Source: an uncultured Alphaproteobacteria bacterium (lineage in GTDB: Bacteria > Pseudomonadota > Alphaproteobacteria > Micavibrionales > Micavibrionaceae). Taken from it: DNA of 64,000 nt. Shown here piece after piece: positions 45,095-54,862 of this stretch. Numbering within the stretch: position 1 is the stretch's first letter; each line of letters begins with the position of its first letter. The translations under genes were made by a program, and so were the position numbers. The notes below the pieces were generated by a model. That model did no database searches. It saw only the letters and a list, made by a program, of their open reading frames with translations, and was not told the DNA's origin. The stretch lies in contig CAMLMC010000003.1 in NCBI GenBank assembly GCA_946481075.1, positions 100,070 to 164,069 of the forward strand, in the 5' to 3' direction.

Positions 45095-45589
45095 ATGTCT
45101 AATACTCATTCGTTTGAAGCTGCCGCAGCCCCGGACACTTATCCGGATATATATGATTCTTTGTTTGTAGAGACTGTGCCAGATGCGAAATGCGCCGATT
45201 TTGTGGAAGGGCTTGCCGTATTTATCCCCCACAATCCAACTCGAAATATTGTTCCGGATCATTTGCGCGATTTTTGCCTGGAAATGGAAGGTGTATCACC
45301 AACCGAAGATATGGGAGCGGAATTTGCCGCTGCTTTTGAAACGCTTAGAAAAGTTGCGATGGATGCAACGTCTCTCGATGGCAACAAGAATGTTTGTTTG
45401 GCAATAGGTGCGCAAGACAAACTACTGGATGGTCTAATCGCCTTTAATAAGGCGCAGGATGTTTTGCGATTGACCTCAACCGGTAAACGCCATTTCGAGG
45501 ATAGAATTCGGGCCCGTCAGATTTACTGGGATATGGCGGGTCACGGCGTTGCTTCGGTGACGATGCCGAACCCCACAGGATACCGCTAA
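45095..45589 (+). CDS. Small acidic soluble protein, unknown function
   Basis: 164 residues, acidic, no signal peptide or membrane segment. CAGGAGATC lies 8 nt before the ATG, an ordinary ribosome site. The middle is helical (AEFAAAFETLRKVAMDATS) and the C-terminus is basic (KRHFEDRIRARQIYWDM). No family recognised. It carries its own bidirectional terminator and sits alone between purU and ahcY, in a spot where alphaproteobacteria usually have divL next to ahcY. Confidence 0.6.
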   Translation: MSNTHSFEAAAAPDTYPDIYDSLFVETVPDAKCADFVEGLAVFIPHNPTRNIVPDHLRDFCLEMEGVSPTEDMGAEFAAAFETLRKVAMDATSLDGNKNVCLAIGAQDKLLDGLIAFNKAQDVLRLTSTGKRHFEDRIRARQIYWDMAGHGVASVTMPNPTGYR

Positions 45590-45594
45590 GGAAT

Positions 45595-45621
45595 AAAAAA
45601 CCCGCCAATCGGCGGGTTTTT
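45595..45621. terminator. Bidirectional terminator between the 45095 gene and ahcY
   Basis: Stem AAAAACCCGCC / GGCGGGTTTTT with loop AATC; A and T runs flank both sides. Confidence 0.92.
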
Positions 45622-45638
45622 CTTTGAATCTGTCTTTC

Positions 45639-46952
45639 TTAGTAACGGTAGGCGTCCGATTTGAACGGGCCTTGCTGTTCGACACCGATATAGTCGGCCT
45701 GTTCCTTGTTCAGCTTGGTCAGCTTTGCGCCGAGCTTTTCAAGGTGCAGCATCGCGACTTTTTCATCCAGATGTTTCGGCAGGACGTAGACCTGTTTCTC
45801 GTACTTGTCGGCGTTGTTCCAGAGCTCGATCTGCGCCAGCGTCTGGTTGGTGAAGGAGGCGGACATCACAAAGGACGGGTGTCCCGTTGCGCAGCCGAGG
45901 TTCACGAGGCGGCCTTCCGCTAGCAGGATGATGCGCTTGCCGTCGGGGAATTCGATCTCATCGACCTGCGGCTTGATGTTCGTCCATTTCAGGTTGCGCA
46001 GCGCGTCGACCTGGATTTCGTTGTCGAAGTGGCCGATGTTGCAAACAATCGCGCTGTCTTTCATCGCACGCATGTGTTCGATCGTGATGATGTCGATGTT
46101 GCCTGTTGTGGTCACAAAGATATCGGCGCGCGGGGCGGCATCTTCCATCGTGACAACTTCAAAACCTTCCATACAGGCCTGCAGGGCGCAGATCGGGTCG
46201 ATTTCCGTGACCAGAACGCGTACGCCCTGAGAGGCGAGGGAGGCGGCAGAGCCTTTACCCACATCGCCGTAACCGGCGACAACGGCCACTTTACCGGCCA
46301 GCATGACGTCCGTTGCGCGGCGGATACCGTCGACAAGGGATTCGCGGCAGCCATATTTGTTGTCGAACTTGGATTTCGTAACGGAATCGTTGACGTTGAT
46401 CGCCGGAACCATCAGCGTGCCTTTTTTGGCCATTTCATAGAGGCGCAGAACGCCGGTCGTCGTTTCTTCGGAAATGCCGCGGACGTCTTTCATCAGGTCC
46501 GGGTAATCCTTGTGCATGATGGCCGTCAGGTCGCCGCCGTCATCGAGGATCATGTTCGCGGTCCAGCCATTCGGTCCCTTGATCGTCTGGTGGATGCACC
46601 ATTCGGCTTCTTCGTTCGTCTGGCCTTTCCAGGCAAAGACCGCGCAAGTGCCTTTGGCGGCTATCGCGGCGGCGGCATGGTCTTGCGTGGAGAAGATGTT
46701 GCAGGAGGACCAGCGGACAGTCGCGCCGAGCGCCTCGAGTGTTTCGATCAGAACGGCGGTCTGGATGGTCATGTGCAGGCAGCCGGCAATGCGAGCGCCT
46801 TTGAGAGGTTGCGATGCGCCGTATTCCTTGCGCAAGGCCATCAGGCCCGGCATCTCTTTTTCGGCCAGTTCGATCTCTTTGCGGCCCCAGCTGGCGAGGC
46901 TGATATCTTTTACTTTGTAGTCATTTTCGACTGTTTGTGGTTGTGCGCTCAT
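45639..46952 (-). CDS. ahcY: Adenosylhomocysteinase (SAH hydrolase)
   Basis: 437 residues from the ATG at 46952, with AAGGAG 6 nt upstream; the frame extends 27 codons further without family similarity. Signatures: [31 protein letters not shown] (Lys and Asp of the active site), the NAD motif [15 protein letters not shown] and the C-terminal KSDAYRY. It hydrolyses S-adenosylhomocysteine to adenosine and homocysteine, relieving methyltransferase inhibition. No SAH riboswitch structure is seen in the 93-bp upstream gap. Confidence 0.97.
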   Translation of the reverse strand: MSAQPQTVENDYKVKDISLASWGRKEIELAEKEMPGLMALRKEYGASQPLKGARIAGCLHMTIQTAVLIETLEALGATVRWSSCNIFSTQDHAAAAIAAKGTCAVFAWKGQTNEEAEWCIHQTIKGPNGWTANMILDDGGDLTAIMHKDYPDLMKDVRGISEETTTGVLRLYEMAKKGTLMVPAINVNDSVTKSKFDNKYGCRESLVDGIRRATDVMLAGKVAVVAGYGDVGKGSAASLASQGVRVLVTEIDPICALQACMEGFEVVTMEDAAPRADIFVTTTGNIDIITIEHMRAMKDSAIVCNIGHFDNEIQVDALRNLKWTNIKPQVDEIEFPDGKRIILLAEGRLVNLGCATGHPSFVMSASFTNQTLAQIELWNNADKYEKQVYVLPKHLDEKVAMLHLEKLGAKLTKLNKEQADYIGVEQQGPFKSDAYRY

Positions 46953-47045
46953 GATGGCTCCTTGGTGTTCAGTAAATCTTAAGAATTCCGCGCTAAGACT
47001 TAAGGAAAGCCATGCCAAATTGCAAGCTTTCATACGGATCTAACC

Positions 47046-47423
47046 ATGACCATAAATGATTTTAACGCCGAAGCATCGAACCCGCGCTTTACCTATCGGA
47101 AAAGTCCTGTGCAGGACCGCGCCTTCATGATCATGAAGTTAACAGATGCGGAACCAGTCGCCGTGGGTGATTACACGGTGCTGGATAAAAGCGAAGATAT
47201 TGAGTTAACAGAGAAAAAAGTGATGAACCTTGTCTCTTTGCTCAATGGCCGGAAAAAGCTCATGCAACTCGGCCATGAAACCAGATCCCGCATTCTTTAT
47301 AATGTCGTCAGCGAATGTGATGACGATGGCAAGATGCGGGTGATTTTCTATCAACTGGGGCAGGAAGGCGTATCCGTCGAAAATGCCCTTTTCAGACTGG
47401 AGACCACAGAATATGTCCATTAA
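47046..47423 (+). CDS. Small unknown protein next to ahcY
   Basis: 125 residues, soluble, with a beta-rich layout: FTYRKSPVQDRAFMIMKL, VGDYTVLDKSED, then LVSLLNGRKKLMQLG and VSVENALFRLE. No motifs recognised and no signal peptide. It is divergent from ahcY. No Shine-Dalgarno is visible before the ATG. The stop lies 11 nt inside a short downstream frame (47413). Function unknown. Confidence 0.6.
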   Translation: MTINDFNAEASNPRFTYRKSPVQDRAFMIMKLTDAEPVAVGDYTVLDKSEDIELTEKKVMNLVSLLNGRKKLMQLGHETRSRILYNVVSECDDDGKMRVIFYQLGQEGVSVENALFRLETTEYVH

Positions 47424-47547
47424 TTTCAAAGAACTCGTCAATCCGATCCTGCAAGGCTTTTGCGATGCGGGCTCTGACCCTGCCTATCAGGGACCGAATC
47501 TTCACTCGGAACAAAAGGTTTCGACAGGCCCGGAATTTAGCCGTTAA
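47413..47547 (+). CDS. Possible 44-residue small protein overlapping the previous gene
   Basis: ATG at 47413, 11 nt before the stop of the 47046 gene, reading MSINFKELVNPILQGFCDAG and ending GPEFSR. It fills the gap up to rapZ, with which it converges (4-nt overlap). The overlap suggests coupling, but no homolog is recalled and a random frame of this length is possible. Confidence 0.3.
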   Translation: MSINFKELVNPILQGFCDAGSDPAYQGPNLHSEQKVSTGPEFSR

Positions 47548-48386
47548 TACCGGTACAAATCCCGGTGCTCGGCACTAGCATTCATGCCTTTTCCCTGCAG
47601 CCATTCCTGCAGCGTTTCCACCACAAAAACCGATCTGTGTTTTCCACCCGTGCAGCCAATGGACACGGTCAGGTAGTTTTTACCTTCATGACGGTAACGG
47701 TCGAATAAAGGCTCCAGTAGGTTTTTTAAATTTTGCAGGAAAGGCGCGAAGGCCGCATCGCTTGCAACATAATCCTGAACTGGCTTGTCCTGTCCGCTTA
47801 ATGGCTTCAGATCCGGCTCCCAATGCGGGTTTTTCAGGAAACGCACATCCATCACGATATCCGCCTCGCGCGGCAGGCCGTTCTTGAACCCGAACGACAT
47901 CAGGGTGATATTCAAGCGCCCTGCAGCATTCTCGCCAAAATAACCTTTTAAAACGCGCCGTAAATCATGGATTGATAATTCGGTTGTATCAATGAGCGGG
48001 TCTGAGATTTCCCGTAACGGATATAATAGCGCGAGCTCCTTTTTGATCCCTGCGCTGACCGGACGGTCCGCGGCGAGCGGATGAACACGCCGTGTTTCGG
48101 TAAAGCGTTTTTGCAGCACGGATTCGTCTGCTGTTACAAATAAAAGGCGCGCAGTGTATTGCTGCACCTTTTCCATGATTTTGTTGGTGTCAAATCCCCG
48201 CGATCTGGTATCAATGCCGAGCGCGATCGGCTTGCCTTCTTCCGGACTTCTTGAAATCAGCTCATCGATCAGCGGCAGGGGAAAATTGTCGAACACTTCA
48301 TAACCCAGATCTTCGAGAACTTTCAGGGCCGACGACATGCCGGCGCCGGAAAGGCCTGTGACGATAATAGGTTGTCTATAGGCCAT
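47544..48386 (-). CDS. rapZ: RapZ/YvcJ-family protein with altered P-loop
   Basis: 280 residues. The family binds nucleotide through GxSGxGKS and has a C-terminal RNA- and protein-binding domain; here the P-loop reads GLSGAGMSSAL, so the Lys is replaced by Met17. The rest is conserved: LEDLGYEVFDNFPLPL, DVRFLKNPHW, SIGCTGGKHRSVFVVE. In E. coli RapZ delivers GlmZ to RNase E; in alphaproteobacteria it usually lies with hprK and PTS genes. Its ATG overlaps chvG by 11 nt. hprK and ptsH are not adjacent. Confidence 0.88.
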   Translation of the reverse strand: MAYRQPIIVTGLSGAGMSSALKVLEDLGYEVFDNFPLPLIDELISRSPEEGKPIALGIDTRSRGFDTNKIMEKVQQYTARLLFVTADESVLQKRFTETRRVHPLAADRPVSAGIKKELALLYPLREISDPLIDTTELSIHDLRRVLKGYFGENAAGRLNITLMSFGFKNGLPREADIVMDVRFLKNPHWEPDLKPLSGQDKPVQDYVASDAAFAPFLQNLKNLLEPLFDRYRHEGKNYLTVSIGCTGGKHRSVFVVETLQEWLQGKGMNASAEHRDLYRY

Positions 48387-50172
48387 TGCCTGCCACCTTG
48401 TTCAAAAGGACGTTGAAGCGAGCGCCGGCAATGCTGCCGTCATCGGCGCGAAGGTTCTCCGCCCAGATTTGGCCGCCGTGGGCATCCACAATCTGTTTGG
48501 AGATAGACAGGCCGAGCCCGGAATGTTCGCCGTAATTTTCATGTTGCGGCCGTTCAGAATAGAAACGCTCGAAAATGGTCTGCAACTTGTTTTCGGGGAT
48601 GCCCGGCCCTTCATCATCTATTTGCACAATAACCTTCTCGCCTTGCACCGACAGACGGATGCACACGCGCCCCTCCGGCGGAGAGAAGGAAAGGGCATTG
48701 GTAAGGAGGTTCCCAAACACCTGTGTCAGGCGGTCGGCATTGCCCTTGACAAAAATGTTGCGGTCTTCCGGAAGGTCCACGGCTATTTTATCGTCACCTT
48801 CGCTATCGCCATCCACGCGCAGCAAAGGTTTTTTATAGGCATCGCGGAGCTGCAGGATAAGGGCCGGCATATCCACCGTCCCCATTTCATCGCGGGAGAG
48901 TTCCGAATCGAGGCGCGATGCGCTGGAAATATCCGTAATCAAACGGTCGAGCCGCTGGACGTCGTGCAGGATGATATCGAGCAATTTGGCCTGTTTTTCG
49001 GGGTCCTTGATTTTTGCTGCGGTTTCAACAGCACTGCGAAGGCTGGTCAGCGGGTTTTTAATTTCGTGGCTGACGTCTGCGGCAAAGCGTTCGATCGTGT
49101 CCATGCGAGTCATGAGGGCATATGTCATGTCGCGCAGCGCGAGCGACAAATCGCCGATTTCATCGTTCCGGTGTGACATGTCCGGGATTTCGACATGGCG
49201 GCCTTTGCCGGTCCGAACGGCTTCCGCAGCAAAGGCGAGCCGCTGAAGGGGACGCGAAATCAGGCCGGAGAGATAGATGGACAGCATGACGGTGATACCG
49301 AGGGAGCCGAGGAAGACGCGAAAAACATCGACCCGGACTTCGGCAATGCTGCGTTCCAGTTCGGTCCCGTCCTTGATCAAAAGAACCACGCCCATAATCT
49401 GGCGGCTTTTCAGGATGGGGGCGGCCACGGTCAGAACGATGCGCCCGCCCTTGTCTTTCCAAGCGCTGGCCTGCACGGTGCCGGACAAGGCGGCCTGCGT
49501 GTTCGGGAACATATAGATGTTGGCGGCGTCGCTTTCGGGGAAATTCTGCAACTTGGTTTTCATCGGGATCAGGTCTAGAAAACGTGTGGCCGACTGGGTG
49601 AAGAGGGAGTCAAACGTCACGCGCGGCTGCACGGGCAAAAGATTCTCCATCTCTACCTCGCTGCCGCTGGCGGCGCCGCTCAGACGGTGGGAATCGGCCA
49701 TCAAACTGCCATCGATGGCATAAAGCCGGATACGGCTTTTGCTGATTTCGCCAAGGCGCTGGACCATCCGGCGCGCCAAATCGGGTTTTACGGCTTCTAT
49801 TTCCTGCGGGTCCTCGAAAGGGATGGGGGAGATTTGGTAGACCGGGCGGACAGCGCCTTCGGAAATGGCGCCGCTGAAAAGCTGGGCTTCGGACCGCAGG
49901 CCCGCAAGCTCCCCATCGATCAGGCTTTCGGTGTACTGGCCGAGATAGAGAATGCCAAGACCGAGTATCATGATGGCGATAATGTTGACGGCCAGAATGC
50001 GAAGCGTCAGGCCGCTCATCTGGTCGCTTTGGATGGTGACATCGAACGGGTCCTTCTCACGCTTTTTTTTGCGTAAGAGGCGCAGCAAAACGGTTACGGG
50101 TCGCAAGAGCGGACTATTCCTTGTAGCGGTATCCGATGCCGTAGAGGGTTTCGATGTGGTTGAATTCGTCAT
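48376..50172 (-). CDS. chvG: ChvG/ExoS-like sensor histidine kinase
   Basis: 598 residues. A basic cytoplasmic N-terminus, a first transmembrane helix ([19 protein letters not shown], about 60-78), a periplasmic sensor region (about 80-270), a second helix ([19 protein letters not shown]), HAMP (about 305-350), the H-box [18 protein letters not shown], and an ATPase domain with [15 protein letters not shown] and HSGLGLSIS. ChvG-ChvI responds to acid and cell-envelope stress in alphaproteobacteria. It overlaps chvI by 59 nt. Unlike the usual order, hprK is missing between chvG and rapZ. Confidence 0.92.
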   Translation of the reverse strand: MTNSTTSKPSTASDTATRNSPLLRPVTVLLRLLRKKKREKDPFDVTIQSDQMSGLTLRILAVNIIAIMILGLGILYLGQYTESLIDGELAGLRSEAQLFSGAISEGAVRPVYQISPIPFEDPQEIEAVKPDLARRMVQRLGEISKSRIRLYAIDGSLMADSHRLSGAASGSEVEMENLLPVQPRVTFDSLFTQSATRFLDLIPMKTKLQNFPESDAANIYMFPNTQAALSGTVQASAWKDKGGRIVLTVAAPILKSRQIMGVVLLIKDGTELERSIAEVRVDVFRVFLGSLGITVMLSIYLSGLISRPLQRLAFAAEAVRTGKGRHVEIPDMSHRNDEIGDLSLALRDMTYALMTRMDTIERFAADVSHEIKNPLTSLRSAVETAAKIKDPEKQAKLLDIILHDVQRLDRLITDISSASRLDSELSRDEMGTVDMPALILQLRDAYKKPLLRVDGDSEGDDKIAVDLPEDRNIFVKGNADRLTQVFGNLLTNALSFSPPEGRVCIRLSVQGEKVIVQIDDEGPGIPENKLQTIFERFYSERPQHENYGEHSGLGLSISKQIVDAHGGQIWAENLRADDGSIAGARFNVLLNKVAGNGL

Positions 50173-50818
50173 CTACGGCCTTGAATTTCTTGCGCACACG
50201 CTTGATATGGGAATCGATTGTGCGGTCATCGACGTAGATATTCTCACCATAGGCCATATCAATCAACTGATCTCTGTTTTTAACGTGGCCGGGGCGCATG
50301 GCCAGTGCCTTGACCAGCAAATATTCGGTGACAGTGAGATTAACGGCATCACCCTTCCAGGTGCACAGATGGCGGGCATCGTCCAGTTCGAGATGGCCGC
50401 GAACCAGCGTGTCTGCCTTACTGCCCTTTGGCTCTTCTTCCCTGTTTTTGAGAAGGTCCTGACGGCGCAAAAGGGCGCGAATCCGCTCGATCAACAGGCG
50501 CTGTGAAAACGGCTTGGTAATGTAATCATCCGCGCCCATCCGCAGGCCGATAACTTCATCCACCTCATCATCCTTGGAAGTCAGGAAAATGACAGGGATG
50601 GCGGATTGTTCGCGCAGTTTGGACAAAACTTCCATTCCATCCATGCGGGGCATTTTAATGTCGAGCACGACAAGATCCGGCGGACTCTCGGTCACACCCT
50701 TCAGGCCTTCCTCCCCGTCGCTGAAGGTTTTCACGGCAAATCCTTCGGCTTCCAGAGCCATGGAGACGGATGTCAGAATATTGCGGTCATCATCAATTAA
50801 AGTAATTTTATGGGTCAT
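50114..50818 (-). CDS. chvI: ChvI-like OmpR-family response regulator
   Basis: 234 residues from the ATG at 50818, with AAGGAAG 8 nt upstream. The receiver begins [15 protein letters not shown], with the phospho-Asp in [14 protein letters not shown] (near 55) and Lys in [10 protein letters not shown]. The DNA-binding domain has the winged helix ending [17 protein letters not shown] and IGYRYKE. It pairs with ChvG. The long 59-nt overlap with chvG implies coupled translation. It is the first gene of chvI-chvG-rapZ. Confidence 0.93.
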   Translation of the reverse strand: MTHKITLIDDDRNILTSVSMALEAEGFAVKTFSDGEEGLKGVTESPPDLVVLDIKMPRMDGMEVLSKLREQSAIPVIFLTSKDDEVDEVIGLRMGADDYITKPFSQRLLIERIRALLRRQDLLKNREEEPKGSKADTLVRGHLELDDARHLCTWKGDAVNLTVTEYLLVKALAMRPGHVKNRDQLIDMAYGENIYVDDRTIDSHIKRVRKKFKAVDDEFNHIETLYGIGYRYKE

Positions 50819-50941
50819 AATGATTTCTTCCTTTATCAAGGACATATGTAGCGGCCAAAATCAGCGGGAAAAGGGCCTGATTGGGGCAATTTCGTGGTTC
50901 CTTCCACTTCCTAGCAGACGATATAGGGAAATCAAAAAGAT

Positions 50942-52354
50942 TTATAGTTCAAAACGCGATCCCGGCGTATTGCGTGTTCCATTGAAGGCATAAGCCGTGG
51001 TGCTGTTCTTTTTGTTTTTGGCAATGGCGGCATAATCGTCCGGTACGGCCACTTCGTCATCCCGCCATTCTGGTACATTCGGCGCGTCGCTATTCCAGAC
51101 GATCTCTGTAGCCGCACACCGTAAAGCCAGCAAGCAAGCCGGGAAATCCTTCAGGATTTCAGGTGGATTGCGTGCAATATCAACCGCGGCGTCCGCAACA
51201 TTCTGCGCAATATGATCAATGATCCGGTTGGCTTCGTCATGAGAAATGCCGTTTAATTCGGCTATTTTCATCAGGTCATACCGGTTGTTGATGCTTTGGG
51301 AATAAAGCCCCCCATGCTCTGGTTGCGGATCGTAATTCAGGGCGGAGCCACGTTCGCCAAGCTCGGGATAGATTGCCGTTGTCATTGCATCATAGACGGG
51401 GGCAAAGCGGATATGGACATCGTGGGTATCACGGTCAAAGGTCTTGAGAACGGAAATATTCTTCAAATGCATGTCGTAATCCAGCATGTAATGCGCCAGA
51501 ATAATTCGTTTGAAAAGGGCTTCGCGGTCCGCTTCCGGATTGGAAGACTGCTTCTCCAATGCGGTAAAACAGACGGATACATCTGTTCCATATTTAAATT
51601 GTTGCGGCGGCCTGTCTGTTACGTTGCAAAAATCCGCAATCCGCGTCAATTTCGTCAAATCATCATCGACATGGGGAATATCGAACCGTTCAATCAAAAG
51701 GGCTGGCGCCATTCCCTCCGGCATTTGGACAAGCGCAGCATCAGCTGTATCGAGGCCCGCCCTGCGGGCTATTTCCAGCCCCATCCATTCGACAGCGGGC
51801 AGGGATTCATAATAACCTTCACGCGGGACCTTCAAAATATGGCTAAAGGTCGAATGGACGGCCGGTAAAATAACTTGTCCTCCATCGAGATCGGGCAGCA
51901 AGGAAACAGGGATTTTTACCTGTGCACCGGAAAATTTAGGGGTCAGTTCATGGTCCCACAGTCCGGCCAATCTTGTTTCGAAGTCTGGGGTAAAGCCGGG
52001 AGCCGACGGTCCGGCATAAAGACCTGTAAAGGTGCCGTCTTTGATACCGCCATCTTTCAGCTGTGTATGAAGGGTGTCGATTCCCACCTTGTCGAGCGAG
52101 AAAGCGCCTTCGGGGATAACGGTCAGGTTGGATAGAAAGCGGATCCCCTCTTCAACATAGGTCTCTCCCCGCAAAAAACCGGCCAGCCAGCCTTCCGGCT
52201 GCATATATTTGAAGGTATTGGGCAATTCGCCGGGATGGCTGTTTTCCAAAAATCGCGCAAGTGGCGTGTTGGCGCTTTCCCAATTGCCCTTGGGGCCATC
52301 GGTATCGATGTAACCGATGATTTCACGGAAGTAAGCGACGGCGAGCCTTGTCAT
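50942..52354 (-). CDS. Orphan HipA-like kinase
   Basis: 470 residues. The C-terminal part carries the HipA fold: KFSGAQVKIPVSLL, a SHILKVP lysine segment, YYESLPAVEWMGLEIARRAG, PALLIERFDI, the catalytic loop DYDMHLKNISVL and the metal-binding APVYDAMTT. HipA kinases phosphorylate tRNA synthetases or, in variants, other proteins, and are normally paired with a HipB repressor. No HTH gene lies on either side (folC upstream, chvI downstream). Loss or trans-encoding of the antitoxin, or a non-toxic housekeeping kinase, are possibilities. The C-terminal 60 residues are polar and may be unstructured. The start lacks a Shine-Dalgarno. Confidence 0.85.
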   Translation of the reverse strand: MTRLAVAYFREIIGYIDTDGPKGNWESANTPLARFLENSHPGELPNTFKYMQPEGWLAGFLRGETYVEEGIRFLSNLTVIPEGAFSLDKVGIDTLHTQLKDGGIKDGTFTGLYAGPSAPGFTPDFETRLAGLWDHELTPKFSGAQVKIPVSLLPDLDGGQVILPAVHSTFSHILKVPREGYYESLPAVEWMGLEIARRAGLDTADAALVQMPEGMAPALLIERFDIPHVDDDLTKLTRIADFCNVTDRPPQQFKYGTDVSVCFTALEKQSSNPEADREALFKRIILAHYMLDYDMHLKNISVLKTFDRDTHDVHIRFAPVYDAMTTAIYPELGERGSALNYDPQPEHGGLYSQSINNRYDLMKIAELNGISHDEANRIIDHIAQNVADAAVDIARNPPEILKDFPACLLALRCAATEIVWNSDAPNVPEWRDDEVAVPDDYAAIAKNKKNSTTAYAFNGTRNTPGSRFEL

Positions 52355-52395
52355 GCCGCCATACTAGCGGCTAAAGGTTATTTTTTTATAAAAAA

Positions 52396-53799
52396 TTATC
52401 CTTCAAATCCCAGAATATTCCCCATCAAAAACAGGGATCCGGTCATAACGACGCGGGCGGGCTTGCCGGATGTGTACGCTTCTGCCACGCGTACGATGGC
52501 GTCCTTGGCGTTGGCGGCGGTCAGGATATTGGGGAATCCCAACTCCTCGGCAACGGCTTTTAATTCATCCGCCTTATAACTAGTGGCCTCATCCATTATT
52601 TCCGTAACGGTAATACTGGCGGCATAGGGGAGAAGTGGTTTCAGGAAAGCACGCGGGTCTTTGCGGTTGACCATGGCCACGATCAGGTGAATCGGTTTTG
52701 CGTCTGTCTTCGACCATTCTTCAAACTGTTTCGCCAGCACAAGACCGCCGGTATCGTTGTGGCCGCCATCGATAACGATTTCCCAGTTGTCCGGCAAAAG
52801 CCTTTTAAATCCGTGGTTTTCCAGAGTCTGAAGCCTGCCCGGCCACTCGATTTGGCGGAGCGCTGTGGATAAAATTTCGGGTGAAAAATGCTCCGGCGCG
52901 ATGACCCGGAATGCCTCTATCGCTGCACCGGCGTTCCAAAGCTGGTGACTCCCAAGAAGATTGGGCTTTGGCAGGCGAATAGAGTCATTTCCGTAGCGAA
53001 ACAGCATCATGTCCGATTCAGGTTCGGTGCACCAGTCCGCTCCCCACACATGAAGCGGTGCGTCTGGGGATAAGTCTGCGGATTTTTGGCGGATAACATC
53101 CAGAACGCCCGCTTCAAGAGCTTCGGGGAACTGATAGCCCACGATACAAGGCGCACCCGCCTTGAGAATACCCGCCTTTTCGGCGGCGATTTTTGGCAGG
53201 GTATCGCCCAGAAACTTCATATGATCATAGGAAATCGCCGTGATAATGGTGGCTACAGGGTCCGGCACGATGTTCGTTGTGTCGAGCCGCCCGCCCATAC
53301 CGGTTTCCAGCAAAAGATAATCAGCAGGCACACGTGAGAAGGCCAGGAACGCGGCAGCGGTGAAGATTTCGAAGAACGTGATCGGTTCACCCGCATTGGT
53401 TTCGATACATTTCGTCAGCACGTCGATGAGGCCTTCCGAAGAGATCAATTCACCGGCGAGGCGGATGCGTTCCGTGGGGTGGACCAGATGCGGCGAGGTG
53501 TAGACATGAACCGAGTGACCCGAGGCCTCCAGCAGGGCCCGGAGCGCGGCAATTGTAGAGCCTTTCCCATTGGTTCCGGCCACATGAACCACTGCGGGCA
53601 GGCGCAAATGGGGGGCTCCGATCCGCTCCATAAAACGATACGTCCTGTGTAAGGACATGTCGATTTCGGTGTGATAGAACCCGTATAAATGCTGAAGGAT
53701 CGCCCGAAGGCGATCCTCTACAAACGGGTCGTCAGATGCGCCCGTGAACCGTTTATGCACCGGCAGATTTTTTGACTGGTTTGACATTGATGGCTGCAT
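52396..53799 (-). CDS. folC: Bifunctional folylpolyglutamate/dihydrofolate synthase FolC
   Basis: 467 residues. The P-loop VAGTNGKGSTIAALRALL lies near 69-86; LLLETGMGGRLDTTN and VIDGGHNDTGGL are the family's central signatures. It joins glutamate to dihydropteroate and to reduced folates. Its start overlaps the accD 3' end by 47 nt (35 nt if the ATG at 53787 is used). The order accD-folC on one strand is common in alphaproteobacteria; it forms the end of the trpB-to-folC run. Confidence 0.94.
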   Translation of the reverse strand: MQPSMSNQSKNLPVHKRFTGASDDPFVEDRLRAILQHLYGFYHTEIDMSLHRTYRFMERIGAPHLRLPAVVHVAGTNGKGSTIAALRALLEASGHSVHVYTSPHLVHPTERIRLAGELISSEGLIDVLTKCIETNAGEPITFFEIFTAAAFLAFSRVPADYLLLETGMGGRLDTTNIVPDPVATIITAISYDHMKFLGDTLPKIAAEKAGILKAGAPCIVGYQFPEALEAGVLDVIRQKSADLSPDAPLHVWGADWCTEPESDMMLFRYGNDSIRLPKPNLLGSHQLWNAGAAIEAFRVIAPEHFSPEILSTALRQIEWPGRLQTLENHGFKRLLPDNWEIVIDGGHNDTGGLVLAKQFEEWSKTDAKPIHLIVAMVNRKDPRAFLKPLLPYAASITVTEIMDEATSYKADELKAVAEELGFPNILTAANAKDAIVRVAEAYTSGKPARVVMTGSLFLMGNILGFEG

Positions 53800-54796
53800 T
53801 GTTGGCAGCGGGCTTGGCTAGTTTTGCGGCTGCCTTTTTCTTGATGATGCCGACAGGGCCGGATGATTTGCCACTCTTAACCGAGGCGGACTTCCCGCCA
53901 AGCAGTTTCAGTCCGCCGCCGAGACCGGCACCTTGGCCGCTTTTATCCTTAACCATGAGAAGGCCGAGAATGCGTCCCAAAGTTTCTTTCAACTCTGTAC
54001 GTTTGACCACAAGGTCGACCATGCCATGTTCTTGCAGATATTCGGCGGTCTGGAATTCCTTGGGCAGGGTTTCACGAACCGTTTCCTCGATCACGCGGCG
54101 ACCGGCAAAGCCGATCATAGCGCCGGGCTCTGCCACATGGATATCGCCGACCATCGCAAAGGACGCGGATACACCGCCTGTTGTCGGGTTGGTGAGAAGA
54201 ACGATGTAGGGCAGGCCCTCCGCTTTCACCATATCGACCGCAATGATGGAGCGCGGCATCTGCATAAGGGACAAGGCGCCTTCTTGCATGCGCGCGCCGC
54301 CCGAGGCCGGAATGGCAATAAGGGCAGACCCCGTTTTCACGGCGGTTTCGGCCGCTTTCACAATGCCTTCGCCGACGGCGGTGCCCATCGATCCGCCCAT
54401 AAAGGCGAAATCGAACGCGGCGATGACAACCGGATTGCCGCCGATTGTGCCTTTGGCAATCTGGATTGCATCCTGTTCGCGGGTTTTTTGCTGGGCGGCT
54501 TTCAGACGGTCCGCATATTTCTTGCTGTCTTTGAACTTCAACGGATCGTGAGGGACATTGCCAAGGGCGATGCGCTCGTAATGACCTTCGTCGAATAAAA
54601 GGGCCAGGCGGTCCTTGACTGGCAACGCCATGTGATTGCCGCAGTGATAGCAGACATTCAAATTGGCCTTCAGCTCCTTGTGGAACAGCATGCCGTCACA
54701 GGATTCGCATTTTTGCCAGAGATTGTCGGGAACGTCTTTCTGATCCGCGATAATGGAACGGATACGCGGACGGATAAAATTGGTCAGCCAGTTCAT
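53753..54796 (-). CDS. accD: Acetyl-CoA carboxylase carboxyltransferase subunit beta
   Basis: 347 residues. The N-terminal zinc ribbon has CESCDGMLF and CYHCGNHM (four Cys); the crotonase-like carboxyltransferase core has GGSMGTAVGEGIVKAAE and SGGARMQEGALSLMQM. With AccA it transfers carboxyl from biotin to acetyl-CoA for malonyl-CoA. The C-terminal tail, about 50 residues rich in Lys, Ala and Gly (KKKAAAKLAKPAANNA), is longer than the usual E. coli end and may be disordered. It lies 66 bp after trpA and overlaps folC. Confidence 0.95.
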   Translation of the reverse strand: MNWLTNFIRPRIRSIIADQKDVPDNLWQKCESCDGMLFHKELKANLNVCYHCGNHMALPVKDRLALLFDEGHYERIALGNVPHDPLKFKDSKKYADRLKAAQQKTREQDAIQIAKGTIGGNPVVIAAFDFAFMGGSMGTAVGEGIVKAAETAVKTGSALIAIPASGGARMQEGALSLMQMPRSIIAVDMVKAEGLPYIVLLTNPTTGGVSASFAMVGDIHVAEPGAMIGFAGRRVIEETVRETLPKEFQTAEYLQEHGMVDLVVKRTELKETLGRILGLLMVKDKSGQGAGLGGGLKLLGGKSASVKSGKSSGPVGIIKKKAAAKLAKPAANNAAINVKPVKKSAGA

Positions 54797-54862
54797 GGGT
54801 AATTATAAGCCCTGTTGTTAAACCAGCGCGCAGGGTGCTCTATTCACAGGCTTTCTGTCAAG

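Noticed and set aside
46953..47045. SAH riboswitch upstream of ahcY
   Set aside because: Only 93 bp is available and I could not build a credible pseudoknot; the two CTTAAG sites are simple palindromes.
52355..52390. Leaderless promoter for the HipA-like gene
   Set aside because: TAGTAT lies 6 nt before the ATG, but no acceptable -35 box exists at 16-18 nt.
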